Shown in pieces: positions 45,384 through 56,826 of a DNA stretch of 64,000 nt; position 1 is the first letter of the stretch; each line of letters opens with the position of its first letter. Below the pieces are notes generated by a model. That model made no database searches. It saw only the letters and a program-made list of their open reading frames with translations, and was not told where the DNA came from. Source of the stretch: Symsagittifera roscoffensis. Its lineage: Eukaryota; Xenacoelomorpha; Acoela; Convolutidae. The translations under genes and the position numbers were made by a program. The stretch is taken from the NCBI RefSeq assembly GCF_963678635.1, contig NC_087064.1, positions 38,244,706-38,308,705 on the forward strand, given 5' to 3'.

Positions 45384-45860
45384 TTTTAAGATTACAACAG
45401 AACATCAGAAACGAGATTTGAAGAAAAAAACACTTCTCACTGAACAAATATTAAATACTATTCCAGGCTAAAATTTCGAAATCGGCGCAGCATTATTTCA
45501 ATCACACAGTGGAACAAATAAAGTGAATCTTTTTTTGGCAAACTCAGGACTAATTAAACAAGCTGAACTTCTACTCTTTACTCTTATGAGAGAAAGCCCA
45601 CCTATGATATATACTCTCACAGAATATAAATTTTTAATACTTGGATCAAAACATCCAACAGTTTTTTTTACAGACCATAAATCTATAATTTTTCTATTTA
45701 TACGAAAATCAAATCCAAACCACAAAGTTTATACTTTTCAATTAATTCTAATAAAATTCCCAAACCTACATATAGTTTGGACTGCGTGAAAAAGTCTTGC
45801 ATTGCCAGACACACTCAGTAGAAACACACCACCTGAATTACTGACAGAAACACAACAGTA
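45384..45860 (+). pseudogene. pol: Element 2 RNase H (copy B, 5' truncated)
   Basis: Begins abruptly in sequence matching 39395 onward. It retains TDHKSIIFLFIRKSN and a TLSRNTP-type end in the 45523-45789 frame and neighbours. No RT precedes it. Confidence 0.8.
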
Positions 45861-46559
45861 GAAACACCCCAAAATATTAAGTTTGTTCTTGCAAAAGACG
45901 AAACATCACCGCGATTAGAAAGCAAATAAGCAGTGAAAACTGACTTTGATCATGCTCAAATAAACATTTTACAACATTTTCTATAGTATCTAGAGTGCCA
46001 AAATAATCACTACGAAGTAGACTTATTAGAAAACTCTACATTTAAACCGATACCAAATTCATCATCGATCAAAAACAAAAGACAACCAAAATCACTAAGA
46101 CAAAAAATGTAGAGTACAGACCTATTCCCTTTATAGAAAAAGAAAATTTAGCTGATAATATAAATTTATCAGGACCTCCAGATATCGATTCAAAATACAG
46201 AATAAATCAAGTTTTTAACCTACATGACATACCTCTTTAAAAAAAAAGGAAATTGATAATATCTTTCTACCAGCCATAGAACAAATAACAGTTGAACTAC
46301 TGCAAAAAAACCAAAACCTTGACCCAGTCATTAGACAACTAAAGTCTTGGCCCAACTATAAAACAAAACCCATAAAAGCAGATATCACAATTCTAGGAAA
46401 CAAAACACTTCTTAGGTACTTCAGAAAATTTAAAAATTTATCTTTAAACGAGAATACAAATATTTTAGAATATCAGACACCTGAATTAAAAGTACTCGAA
46501 TTACCACTTAGTAAGATACTCTTAGATGCTTTTTCACGTTTTACAAATCTTAAAGACAA

Positions 46560-47640
46560 AAGGTTTTGCATGATCAGAAAAAACAAACTCAAATATTATC
46601 CAAACTTTTTACTTTCCAAATGCATTGATATGGATCAAAGCATTATACAGCGATTGCATAACAGGCAGGTTAAAGAAACCATACCCGTATCAGAAACAAA
46701 TAGCAGAAAAGCAAGATTTTGAAGGAAAACCTTTATATTTCAACCAAAGAATCTCATTTGATACAAAAGGACTAATATCACCCTTTTCAGGAAAAAATTT
46801 ATATAAAATGGTTATAGTTGATGTATTTACACACTATGTAGCACCAAACCCAGTACCTCATTGTAATGCCCATTATGCATATACAACACATCACGATCAC
46901 TGGATAGCAAAATTTGGGTATCCAGAAACTCTTGTCACCGATAATGGCACTGAACTCATAATTAATGAATTCATCATATAATGCCATCCATACAACATTA
47001 AACACAAACATCTCATGCCCCATGGTCTAGTGGTTTAGTCGAACGAAAGAACCGTTTACTACAAGAGTACCTCAGATGTATCATAAATGGAAATTATATA
47101 AATTACACTGAATGGGCAACAGATGTAAAATTATTCCCCTTAACTTATATTTCACAGATAACAAAAACCACAGGACTATCACCTTATGAAACAATTTTCA
47201 ATCAAAAACCACGTAAACCAAAAAAGTTTACAGCAAGTACCTCAAAAAACACACAAGGCTACTGCCAACCTACAAAATATTCAATTTGTTATAATCTACC
47301 ATTACACACACACGATGAAGATCATTTTCATCACCCACAAATCTTAAAACTAGCTTCCGGCACACATATCGAATGTATTTCAAACAGAGATTAAAAAAAA
47401 TTTGAATTTTATCAAAAAATAGCCAAAAAACTAATAAAAAGACAGAATGTTCTATTCCAAATAAACTCACGATTCACACCAGCTACAAACCTAAAAATCG
47501 AAACCTATGTTTTTGTAACACAAAAAGAAAAATCCAAAAAATTACCACCAATCCAAAAAGACCATTTCAAATCATTGACAAACCCACTGATGTTACATAT
47601 AAACTTATTGATTCAAGTGAAAAGGAATTAGTTCAACACA
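46560..47640 (+). pseudogene. pol: Element 2 integrase (copy B)
   Basis: The 46625-46981 frame holds RISFDTKGLISPF and VTDNGTELI (first and second Asp). The third-residue segment with SLVE-type context follows after a frameshift near 47040. The zinc-finger region just upstream is damaged. The tail reaches about 47640. It is better preserved than copy A. Confidence 0.85.
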
Positions 47641-47999
47641 GAAACAATCTTTTATCTTATTACCCAAAAGAATCCGCTCTTCGCGAACTAACACAGTTAT
47701 GATCCTTGCACGACTCAAATTTGTCCAGGACAACTCAGGCAGTTATCGCCAACGAACAAATGATGCAAATTAATCAACACATTATTAAAAACAAAAAGTA
47801 AGGAAATAAAAAACACCCGACTTCAATCTACAAAGAAATAAGCAAATAACAAATAACTCAAAAACGAAGAAAAAATTGAAAGTTAGAAGAAAAAACTTAA
47901 TCGCAAAAAAAAACAAAAGAAAAATCTCAACAACGACAATTAGTGCAATTTAAAAGTCAACCACGAAAAGATTACAAAACCTTCATTCCATAATCTTAA

Positions 48000-48870
48000 A
48001 TATTTAAGAAACTTGAATTTCAAAAACCCCTTTCTGATTAATTGATCATTTTAAACTTTCAATTTTGTAAAAAAATTTTCTTCTCTTATATAAAATTCAT
48101 GCTGACATCTTGAACAACTAGTTCAACTTAAGCCAATCAGAAACAATCTAAACATCACCCCATTCTGACACCACTTCTTTAGGCGACAAAGACTTCAAAA
48201 ATCTATGAAACTATAACTTGAAGACCTCCAGGTCAATAAAACTAACAAGCTCATATTTGACAACCGAAACAAACAAAATCGGATTATTAAAACCCTCCCG
48301 TATTAACTAGTTCAAAGATCAACAAAATTGTCCCAATTTACACTCCAAATTTCCCTCAAAGAAAAATATTAAATCAGGTTAAAAAAAATAGGACATGATC
48401 ATTTAGCCTAGAGTACGAATAACTCCTGAGTGCCCCCGATCATCCCATAAATAAAAACAAAACTAGAAAGCGCATTCTAAGACCCTCCTTTCCAAATTAT
48501 CAGACTTCTCCATACCAAAAATTGCCTATATACGACCTACTTGTCAAAAATCAAAAAAAAATCCAACCACACTCAAGTTTGGCCTCGAAAAACAAAAAAA
48601 ATTATTAGGCAAGAACGAATCATTTCTCAAATGCTTCTTTCTCGATCATTTCATCTCCTCAAAGCAATAATCTCAAAATTTTTTAAACTTATATCAATCT
48701 TTTTTCAAATCAGTTGATTTTTATTATAGACATCTTCGAAATATTTCTCCTTCTCTTCATAATTTTTTGCAGTTTTTTGGTGATTTTTCACTCACTACAA
48801 AAAACTTATCTCAACTTCGCAAAAATTCTTGACCACCTCCTCAGGTACGATATTTCAACAACTATCTAAA
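48000..48870 (+). other. Element 2 pol-env spacer (copy B)
   Basis: Nearly identical partner of 42000-42890, without an open frame. See the finding on conservation. Confidence 0.7.
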
Positions 48871-48955
48871 TGTTAAGACATTTATTTAACAAGAAAGACA
48901 TTTTTCTTCTTTTGGTGATGTTTTTCAACTTTTTAGTCTCTCTAATTTTAACAAT

Positions 48956-49564
48956 ATGCAAATGTATAAAAAGGCAGTAATAATTTTTGCACTAGCAACA
49001 CTAATTTTAATCATTTTCATAGAAGAGTATTATAATCAACATAAATTTTCTTCATCACTAAATTTTAAAGAAGTCACAACATCACAACCATCACAACCAT
49101 CACAACAGTCCCCATCGACTACGACACCCCAGGATTCTCCAACAACACCAACATACAGTCAGACAAATCACTCCCAACCATCAACACTTATTTCATTTCA
49201 AGAAAACCTATCTACCTTTGAAGAAAAACACGCATTATTATCAGAGCCTTTGATACCCGTAGCTTGCCCCGCACCTCAAAGCGAACCACAATACGAGCCA
49301 ATGTACAATATATACCCTTCTCTCCAACAAGACTTTAATAGAACAAGACATCCTAGTCAAATCCAAATCCAAAAATCTACAATAGATAGACAAATCATAC
49401 TTTCAAGACGTAATAGAAATCTTACAACTCCCAGAGTTCATTTTGACATACCCTCATCACCAACCCCAAACCCTTTAAATATTTCCAGTAATACAATTCA
49501 AAGTACCCCTGCACCGTTAAAATCTACCTCACAACAAAACACTCCGAACATATCATCGGATTAA
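48956..49564 (+). CDS. Element 2 membrane-anchored Pro/Thr/Gln-rich ORF
   Basis: 202 codons, intact. Residues about 6-24 form one hydrophobic segment (AVIIFALATLILIIFIEEYY), then a Gln/Ser/Pro/Thr-rich stretch with repeated SQPSQPSQ, and a hydrophilic remainder with an Arg cluster (ILSRRNRNL). A single-pass signal-anchor protein is likely. It sits between pol and the env-like region, and a related start exists at 42895. No family was recognised. Copy A lost it through the 2 kb deletion. Confidence 0.6.
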   Translation: MQMYKKAVIIFALATLILIIFIEEYYNQHKFSSSLNFKEVTTSQPSQPSQQSPSTTTPQDSPTTPTYSQTNHSQPSTLISFQENLSTFEEKHALLSEPLIPVACPAPQSEPQYEPMYNIYPSLQQDFNRTRHPSQIQIQKSTIDRQIILSRRNRNLTTPRVHFDIPSSPTPNPLNISSNTIQSTPAPLKSTSQQNTPNISSD

Positions 49565-49595
49565 TTACGATGAACCCCCACATCCGAACAAATTC

Positions 49596-50142
49596 GTGAA
49601 AATCCTTTTAACACCCCAACTTCATTGGAAGACAAATGCTTTCACTCAAGGTGAACCAAACTTGGTAAACGACCCTATAAGTATCCATCGGATGCATCTT
49701 TGTCATTACCAGAAACCTTATCACTACCTTCAACTCCTTCAACAATACTTCAAACCCCAACAACAACATTTCCTCTAAACTTTCCTACAAATTTAGACGA
49801 TAGATATAAAGAACATTTAACCAATAATATACCCCTACGATTAGACTGGAATACATTCGTAGCACCCCTTCCTTTATTTGGTCAAGATCTTGATCGCAAC
49901 AGACTACATAATTGGGCATTCAACAGATTACAATAATAGACGATATTCACAAAGACATACAGGAACACAGCATACAAACCATTACAAAAGACAAATTAAC
50001 ATTTAAATTTGAAACAACAGCAAAATTAAATAATTTAGTTCATCAACTTCTCCCCCTAGTGCGACCAAATATAACAGCTCAATCATTACCTCTCCCATTT
50101 ATCACAACACAAAATGTCTATAAATACGTAGATATACAATAG
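49596..50142 (+). pseudogene. Element 2 frames between membrane ORF and env-like region
   Basis: Frames 49700-49936 (LFGQDLDRNRLHNWAFN) and 49912-50142 (IDDIHKDIQEHSIQTITK) overlap by one shift and together read as one protein that may continue the upstream ORF. They are hydrophilic with no membrane segment. Unknown function. Confidence 0.4.
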
Positions 50143-50149
50143 AGACACT

Positions 50150-52350
50150 TGGATACATCACATTCTATAACCCATATTCTGGAGTATCCTACATATGTAT
50201 CTTTTATTAACCTTTTTCCTCCAAACCCTCGCTCCTCTTTTTTTTCAGATCCAACACCCCATAAATCCCATCCCCTCGAACAAGTCCTCAAGATTTATTA
50301 GTCACGCACTATGATTGTGAAAAAAATGAACAAAAAACACTACATAAATACGCCATAAACCAAATAACTCAATGCGAATCCGAACACAAGAAATAGAAAC
50401 AACGAAGATAGTAGCAACACTTTATTCGAAAGCCCGAGCTACAACCATAACAAAATACAAATTCAAAGCAACATTCTCAGAGAAAAAGTAAATTGTTCCC
50501 AAATCTCAAAAGCAAACAAAAACAGACTCGATCACGAATCTTTCTATCAAAGCAATATAGAAAGACATTTATATCTTAACCCTGAATATTGTAAAAACGA
50601 GCTTCAAGAATGAAAATTAACTACAATTAAAGGCTCAAACCAAAAATTGGAAAATTTTCAAGTTTTTCAAGACTCTGCACACCAAGCAGAACTTGAAAGA
50701 TAACAAGGTCAAATAAAATTAGACGGTAAATAACCGTTCCACGGTGCATATGGACGATTAAATTCTGACCTCCATGACAAAAAATGGATACCACACACTG
50801 GAATAAACACACCTTCTAGTTGCAAAGCTGACACAAAAAACAAAGGATATCAAGAAATAATGTTTTTTGATTGAAAAATCCAATTAGAAAAATTACATTT
50901 TACACGAGATGTAAAAGACGACACCATATTTTATCAAGGAATACGATTACGTTGTAAAAAAGACCAACTTTTGCACTAGCAGCATTTTTTAAACCGTTTT
51001 TATAGAAGTATACTAATGTTTGGTTCCCCGAAGACACATGCACCACATTTCAAGTTGCACGAATACACGCAAGAAAGATAAAATTTCATCAAAAATACTT
51101 TATTGAATGAATCCCTCATAATAAAGTAAACCGTGAAAAAATCCGACAAGAAAATCAGCGTTTCAACAATATCAAAAAATATAGGAAAAAAATTGACACG
51201 TTGCAGGATATTTATTATCAGTCAACAGATCAATTTTTATAGATTACGAAGGAAGTATATTATGGTTTTACAGATGTACGAAAAAAGTATTTCCATTATA
51301 TTTGATGACACAATTTAAGTACAATTTGATGACACACTTTCAGGACGAACATATTTTTGGGATACAGTCGTCCAATGTAGATCTGAAAATAGCCACAATG
51401 TTGACAAATACAGCTAAATCCAGATGAAGATAATTACTATCTTATCACACCATGCCCCACACTTATGCCACCATCAAAAAAATTTTCACCAGAAAGTTCC
51501 AGAGCTTTTACTAGAAACCTAAATATAGGTTTGCAATCAATAGGTATATACTCTAATTCCGACATACAACATCATATTTGCACACAACAATTTCAAGAAC
51601 TCCTTACAAAAATGGATACAAAACAAAGACAATCCATTGATCGAAATTTAAGTAAATTTGCAGAAACCGCAGGACTTTCAGACATCTATACACAAGACTA
51701 CAGTGGATATTTTAAAGAAAAAAGATAACATCTATTTAAACGGTCAAAAACACCGTCCACAAGATATTTCACCTATTAATTTTTCAGTTTTGTGAACTTA
51801 AAGAACGAGCTTCTCGCCTTTCTAGGATGGCCCTAGTACATCTTAGAAAGATTGACTATATCATAACAATGTTTTTTTTTTGGATTTCTCTTCTCATTAC
51901 TGAAAAGAATCTATAACACATGCGCAACACACACACAACTAAACAAACATGCAATTGTGGCACGCATATTATTCGCAGGATTTTTTGGAACATTTTTGAC
52001 CTCAGTTAACAAAAATCTTCTAGATTCTCAAATAAGTGAGTAAAACAAAAACAATCAACAACATCAAATGCATATAATAATTCACAAGACAACAGAAATA
52101 CAACACGTACTGCGCTACAATTACACAATTTACATAATAACAACCATCCGTTATCTTTAGTACCACGAAACTAGAGAAATACAACATTAAAAGAGCACAT
52201 CTTTACAAAACATAGCTACCCACAAAATCCATTTTCTCATATAGTAGCCAATCAACCGAATATCGAAGATGCACACGAACAAATCATAGAACAGCCACAT
52301 GCCACTAAATTCCGTTCTCAGAACAACCATCTTTTTAGCCCACGATGAGC
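50150..52350 (+). pseudogene. Element 2 env-like region (copy B)
   Basis: Many stops, but long protein-like runs survive. A Cys/Trp-containing ectodomain segment lies at about 50740-50960, the 51465-51728 frame matches 43541-43786 of copy A, and a hydrophobic anchor lies near 51820-51920 followed by a tail to about 52350. Layout and position after pol suggest an Env-type glycoprotein, as in errantiviruses. The identification rests on layout only, and it is heavily broken. Confidence 0.5.
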
Positions 52351-52476
52351 CACCAGATTGGAAGCCTCAACCGTTCCTTTTCTTACCCATTCAATCTCCA
52401 ACTTCACTCTCCAAACATATCAATTTCTGATCTCACTCCCTCTCCCATACCGTTACACACTAATAATTGACCACGC

Positions 52477-53345
52477 ATGGATTCTGATGATAATTCCACA
52501 CACACACAGTTTTTCATTCAATCTCACAATTTAAAATTTCCAATTTTGGAACTCCAGATGAATTCCAAAATTCCGAGACCAGCCCATCCAATTTTTCGCA
52601 ACACCCCTTCCGTCCACTCCACGCCTCAACTCCCAATGAACTTTCCCCAGTCTCTTCTTCCTACACCAACGCAACCCTAATTTTCTCCACAATGACCAGC
52701 GACCAATGCGACCCCCTAGCCCCTTCAAAGAAGAACTAGGAAACGAGCTTGATAATTTCATCACCTTACAACAAGAGCTTCAAAACTCTAACACACTAAG
52801 AAATCATCACTTATCGCAATCCATTACATCCTCCGAATCCTCCAACCCAGCATCAACAATTGAAGAAACCCGAGCCCACCGAGTATTCAAACAAAAACAT
52901 CCCAATATCCCCAATGCTTTCCAACCCCCGACCTCCTCGAATGTTTTCGGTTCACCCACTCCACACTAACACTCAAGAATTTCTACAATTTTGCTTACCA
53001 TACTTTCCACAAAACACTTACTACCAAACCACTAACAACGATCAACGAACTTACGTTGACGAACATACCCTGTTTCCCACACTTTCATGGACATCATTTT
53101 ACCATTTCACTAACCCATCATCATTTCCATTATATAATAACCAAGAAGACAATGACTTATGTCAAACTCGACTACATCACCTAACCACAGCACTTCATGA
53201 AGAACAATTCACAACCATCGGACTAACCCAAACACTAAATAGTTTTGTTGCACAGAAAGCAAACCGATCCTCAATTAACCACTATGATCACGCTAATGCA
53301 CGTTATATGGAACTAAGCCCCAGCAAACTGAAAATTTTTTCATAA
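52477..53345 (+). pseudogene. Element 2 3' ORF (copy B)
   Basis: Frames 52477-52680, 52706-52969 and 52860-53345 overlap and together parallel 44430-45383. The last frame is the longest (161 codons), with TYVDEHTLFPTLSW and a TALHEEQFTTIGLTQTLN segment. Its product is Asn/Thr/Pro-rich at the start and more globular at the end. Function unknown. No match to a known accessory protein. Confidence 0.45.
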
Positions 53346-55623
53346 ACTCCCAATATGTATTTGTCATTAACTGCATGAATAAAAATATGTTAAAATTACA
53401 TCCACATTACATCCACGTTTCTCAATAGTATTCAATTTCCTTAAACCAAAAGAATGTGACTTACACTGCTCACATCAAAAAACTTTACGCACAAAACAAA
53501 CTCACGCATATAGTTATTATAAACTTATTCAACACCACAATACATCTAATACACCATCACAAAACCCACAACATCGATTCACATTTTTAAACTCTAAATA
53601 TACTTCACCATTCTTCCTAAATTTCACATACTGTAAAAAAGACACTAATATGCAAGGCATCATCGAAATTACGACCCCATAAGACAAATATATATTTTCT
53701 GCGCACTAACCAGAACTTTCAACTTTGATGAATCTCGCCCACTAATTGCCCCCAACGAGTATATACAGCCCGTCGAAGTTCCAATCCCAGAATATATTCA
53801 CAACACTAAATATAAACATAAGCTTTATAACCTAATTCGAAACAAACCGCAAGAATTCTCACTAAGTAGTGAATAGCGCAAGATCATCAGAACACTTGAG
53901 TTTCTATGGCCTCTCCTTCAAACTAAATACGTCATCCACTTGCTTGCTAAGCTCCTAACATCATCAAACACAATTCACAATGTTTTCAGATTGAATTTTT
54001 TGTCGACAATGACCCTTAGTAAGTATAATTAAGTATTTTCAACTAATAAATTTCAAACTTAACTAACCATTTTTTATAACTGTTTCACTTTTCTTCTTTA
54101 AATTTCATCACTGAATCAACTAAAACAAATAAAAATTTTAAAAAATTTTAAACACTTTTTCATAAATTTTTAAATTCATTTTAACAATTCAAGTATGTAA
54201 AAAAAAGCAGGAAAGTTTAGCTTTAAATAGCAGTAAATTCATAAGTTTAATCCTCTAAGGCAGTAAGTCTCCCTCTACACAGCAATAAAATCATAAAAAA
54301 TGCAACTAAATTAAAGAGTACTAACCGTTTAACAAGACGCTTCTTTTATAAATTTGAATCCGTCACTCGCCCATAAATCACACACTCTTTCCACAATCGC
54401 ACAGCTCGCCCACAAAGAATTGTTTATATAAATAATTTTAAGTTTCATTTTTCACTGATAACAACTCTAACTTGTTTTCACACTTTTCAAATTTTCTTTT
54501 AACCCGGTTGGACGGAATCATATAAAAAACTGGAATAACCAACGCAGCCTAAAAACCTAAAAAAAAACACAAACCAATGGCATGACTAAGAAAAAAAATC
54601 CCACGGTACCCAAACCAGATTAAAACGAGCTTAAAACAAGATAAATTATTCTTTTGAAAACCACTTTCAAGTTTTACCACAACCAAATAAAACACAAAAA
54701 GTGGATAGACAAAGCCAAACCAATTGTTTCTATTTTTGAGAAAAGGACACAACCAAAACAAAAAAGAAAAAAACAAGTAATAAAAATGAATCAAAAGGTT
54801 GAACAAATAAAGAGACTCTGCACAAAGGGACCATAGAAATATAACCCACTCATGGCTTCACCAATCAGAGGGACGTCCTGAGCATGCTCTAGAGCCGGCG
54901 CGCTACAACCACGCGCTACAATCACGCTACCCATCGCGCTACAACCACGCTTTGTGACCCACACTCTATTTTTACCGAGAGTTGCTCTAGTGAGAGCGAC
55001 TGTTAAAAAATAAACAAACTAAAATAAAAAAGCTTTTGCGATAACAATTAATTTTAAATCATAACTGAAGCTTAATTTAAAAAAGGAGGTATATATGTAA
55101 ACCATAAATGCATGATGTAAAGTTTTATTAGAGCCAAGGAACGAGCAGCAAAAGAGATGACAACCCAAACGCACTCCAATTCTGGAATGGCAAACCTGAT
55201 CGACTTGCTGCCTAAAGTCACTAACCTTAAGGATTTAAAGTGTGGCTCAACATCGCAGCAAAAGAAAAATATTGAACCAGACCAATGGACATCTCGATGA
55301 TGACTACACGTACAGATCCTAGTCACTTGGCACTTCACACGGAAAATTCAAACTTCACCCTGCACGTAGTCTTGCTCTATACTTAACGAAATCGATACAC
55401 CATTGCATCGATCAGAAGTCTTGACACAGTCACCCAAGACCACCACTATCAATGAGACCCATCTTGAAACACGAACAAAACAATCTTCCTCCGTCTAACA
55501 CAAACAACCACACTTCTCCTCTTTCCAAGAAGTCAATGCTCGCAACTTCAAAAAGAAACTACATCATTTGTCCTTCACTACATTAAACAATTAAAACTAA
55601 ACAATCTCCAAGCCCCGGATGGG
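53346..55623 (+). other. Element 2 3' region up to the right LTR
   Basis: Mostly without genes. At 53703-53875 an open frame reads RPLIAPNEYIQPVEVPIPEY and continues past one TAG to about 54010. At 54890-54960 a GCGCTACAACCACG unit is repeated four times. Around 55100-55350 broken frames have a gag-like flavour (ALQFWNGKPDRLAA), not certain. A GGATGGG purine stretch just before 55624 is a candidate polypurine tract. Confidence 0.45.
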
Positions 55624-56013
55624 TGGAACAAGTTCTTAACTAGTATTCATAAGCCAGTTATTTTATTGATAGATTATCTTTATAAAATATTTATAACTAA
55701 CCTATCATATTCCATTTCTAACATTGACACTTATTTGTAAGTGCTGAAACTACTTGTAGTTTCAGCACCAGAACAAATTGAATAAAATTTTCAATACAGT
55801 TGTTCTCCTTCTGGATAAACTCCAAGAACTAACTCGCATAAAATAGTATACACTAGATCTAATGAGACTTGGAGATTTAAGAGTAAGATTAAGATCGGTA
55901 TTAGACTAAGAAGTTGCACGAATCTATCCGGCCGAAAATAAGATAGCGTGACGAGCAGACGGTATACCTCATCTGAAATTACTCTATGAGTATAATCAAT
56001 AGCTCATAACTCA
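55624..56013 (+). repeat. LTR 2 right copy
   Basis: 390 bp, TGGAAC to AACTCA. TATAAAATA is at 55681-55689 and the perfect stem-loop at 55741-55768. Same layout as the left copy. Confidence 0.9.
55741..55768 (+). promoter_or_regulatory. LTR stem-loop (right copy, compensated)
   Basis: GTGCTGAAACTA and TAGTTTCAGCAC pair over 12 bp around CTTG. Compared with 44-71, an A-U pair is replaced by a C-G pair through changes on both sides. Confidence 0.6.
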
Positions 56014-56444
56014 AAACTGACCTCGGATTAATCCAAACACCGTTCAAAGTCACCCTAAATTACTGTGTATTTTAAATGATGCTATCAACAAACGAGCATA
56101 TTTCTTTATAAAAATTCCAATCTTCAGAAATGTATAGTTGCTTTTTATAAAATCAATTGTACATTGATATATTTAATGTATCTTTGAGACGCCTGTGATC
56201 CTTAGATCTAATTCCGATTCTCCCGGAAACTACTTAATTTACGCAAATTTCTTTATTTTTGATTTTTTTTATTGATGCTCTTATAAACAAGGTATACATA
56301 TTATAATTACGAAAAAAGAATTCGACGGCGGTATTAGATTCGACTGCCCCATTGACAAATATTTTAGATTTTGGTGATAGTGAGAGATGGGTACAGGGAC
56401 TGGCAGTCGAGTCAGTGTTTATGGCTTAGCTTTAGGCTTCGTAC

Positions 56445-56608
56445 CTGTGTCGTAGTAGTCAATCATGTTAATTGCGATCCATTTGGGCTCAATTAGAATG
56501 TGGAACCAGGTGTGGGCGGCCATCGGCTCCAGAGCCGGGGGTAGGTCTCTACTCTGGCTGCTGTTGTAGGGATTTTGAGTGTGATATGCATCTAGACAGT
56601 AGTAATCG
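56445..56608 (-). CDS. Host gene, upstream exon
   Basis: 164 bp from CTATTTTTCAG to ACACAG/GTACGA. It starts with the last base of a split codon and reads DYYCLDAYHTQNPYNSSQS, then AAHTWFHILIEPKWIAINMI and DYYDT, ending with the first base of the Gly codon completed at 34377. An NSS glycosylation site is present. The matching phase across a 22 kb intron is strong evidence that these exons belong together. Earlier exons were not found up to 64000, so the 5' end is missing from the window. Confidence 0.7.
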
Positions 56609-56826
56609 CTGAAAAATAGCTAAAATTGCAAAAAAAAAACATTTTCCTTGCTTGCTATCTGTTCCGACCTTTGAAAATGGGTAACTTTTGCTTTGTTTTT
56701 TGAACTTTTTTCTTTTTTCTCAGATAAAAACAGGTACGACGAATAATCATTAGAATGAATCAAGTGATATATCACTTAAACCAGGTGCGGATCTAGGATT
56801 TTCTCGAGAAGGGCGGATTTTCAACA
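56609..56826. other. Unassigned interval
   Basis: AT-rich, with no gene or shared repeat recognised. Confidence 0.5.

Larger units (their letters stand above)
34388..56013 (+). mobile_element. LTR retrotransposon 2, tandem chimera with env-like genes
   Basis: A 21.6 kb block between 387- and 390-bp LTRs that start TGGAAC and end ATAACTCA. Copy A (34775-45383) has gag, protease, RT, RNase H, integrase, a membrane ORF, an env-like region and a 3' ORF. At about 45383 it joins sequence matching 39395 onward, giving copy B: RNase H, integrase, membrane ORFs, env-like region, 3' ORF and the 3' end. Pol is of Ty3/Gypsy order (RT-RH-IN). Almost every frame has stops or shifts. No matching target duplication was seen (TAATG left, AAACT right), which fits recombination between elements. 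Confidence 0.85.
34378..56444 (-). other. 22 kb intron of the host gene, mostly filled by a retrotransposon
   Basis: Begins with GTACGAAG after the exon at 56445-56608 and ends with CATTACACAG. Nearly all of it (34388-56013) is the second LTR element. The remaining original intron (56014-56444) is AT-rich without a gene. Confidence 0.65.

Noticed and set aside
34380-56515. The 13-bp word AATGTGGAACCAG at the left LTR edge also occurs inside the host exon (about 56500).
   Set aside because: The right LTR does not share it and the match is short. It is probably chance, though it could mislead exon searches.
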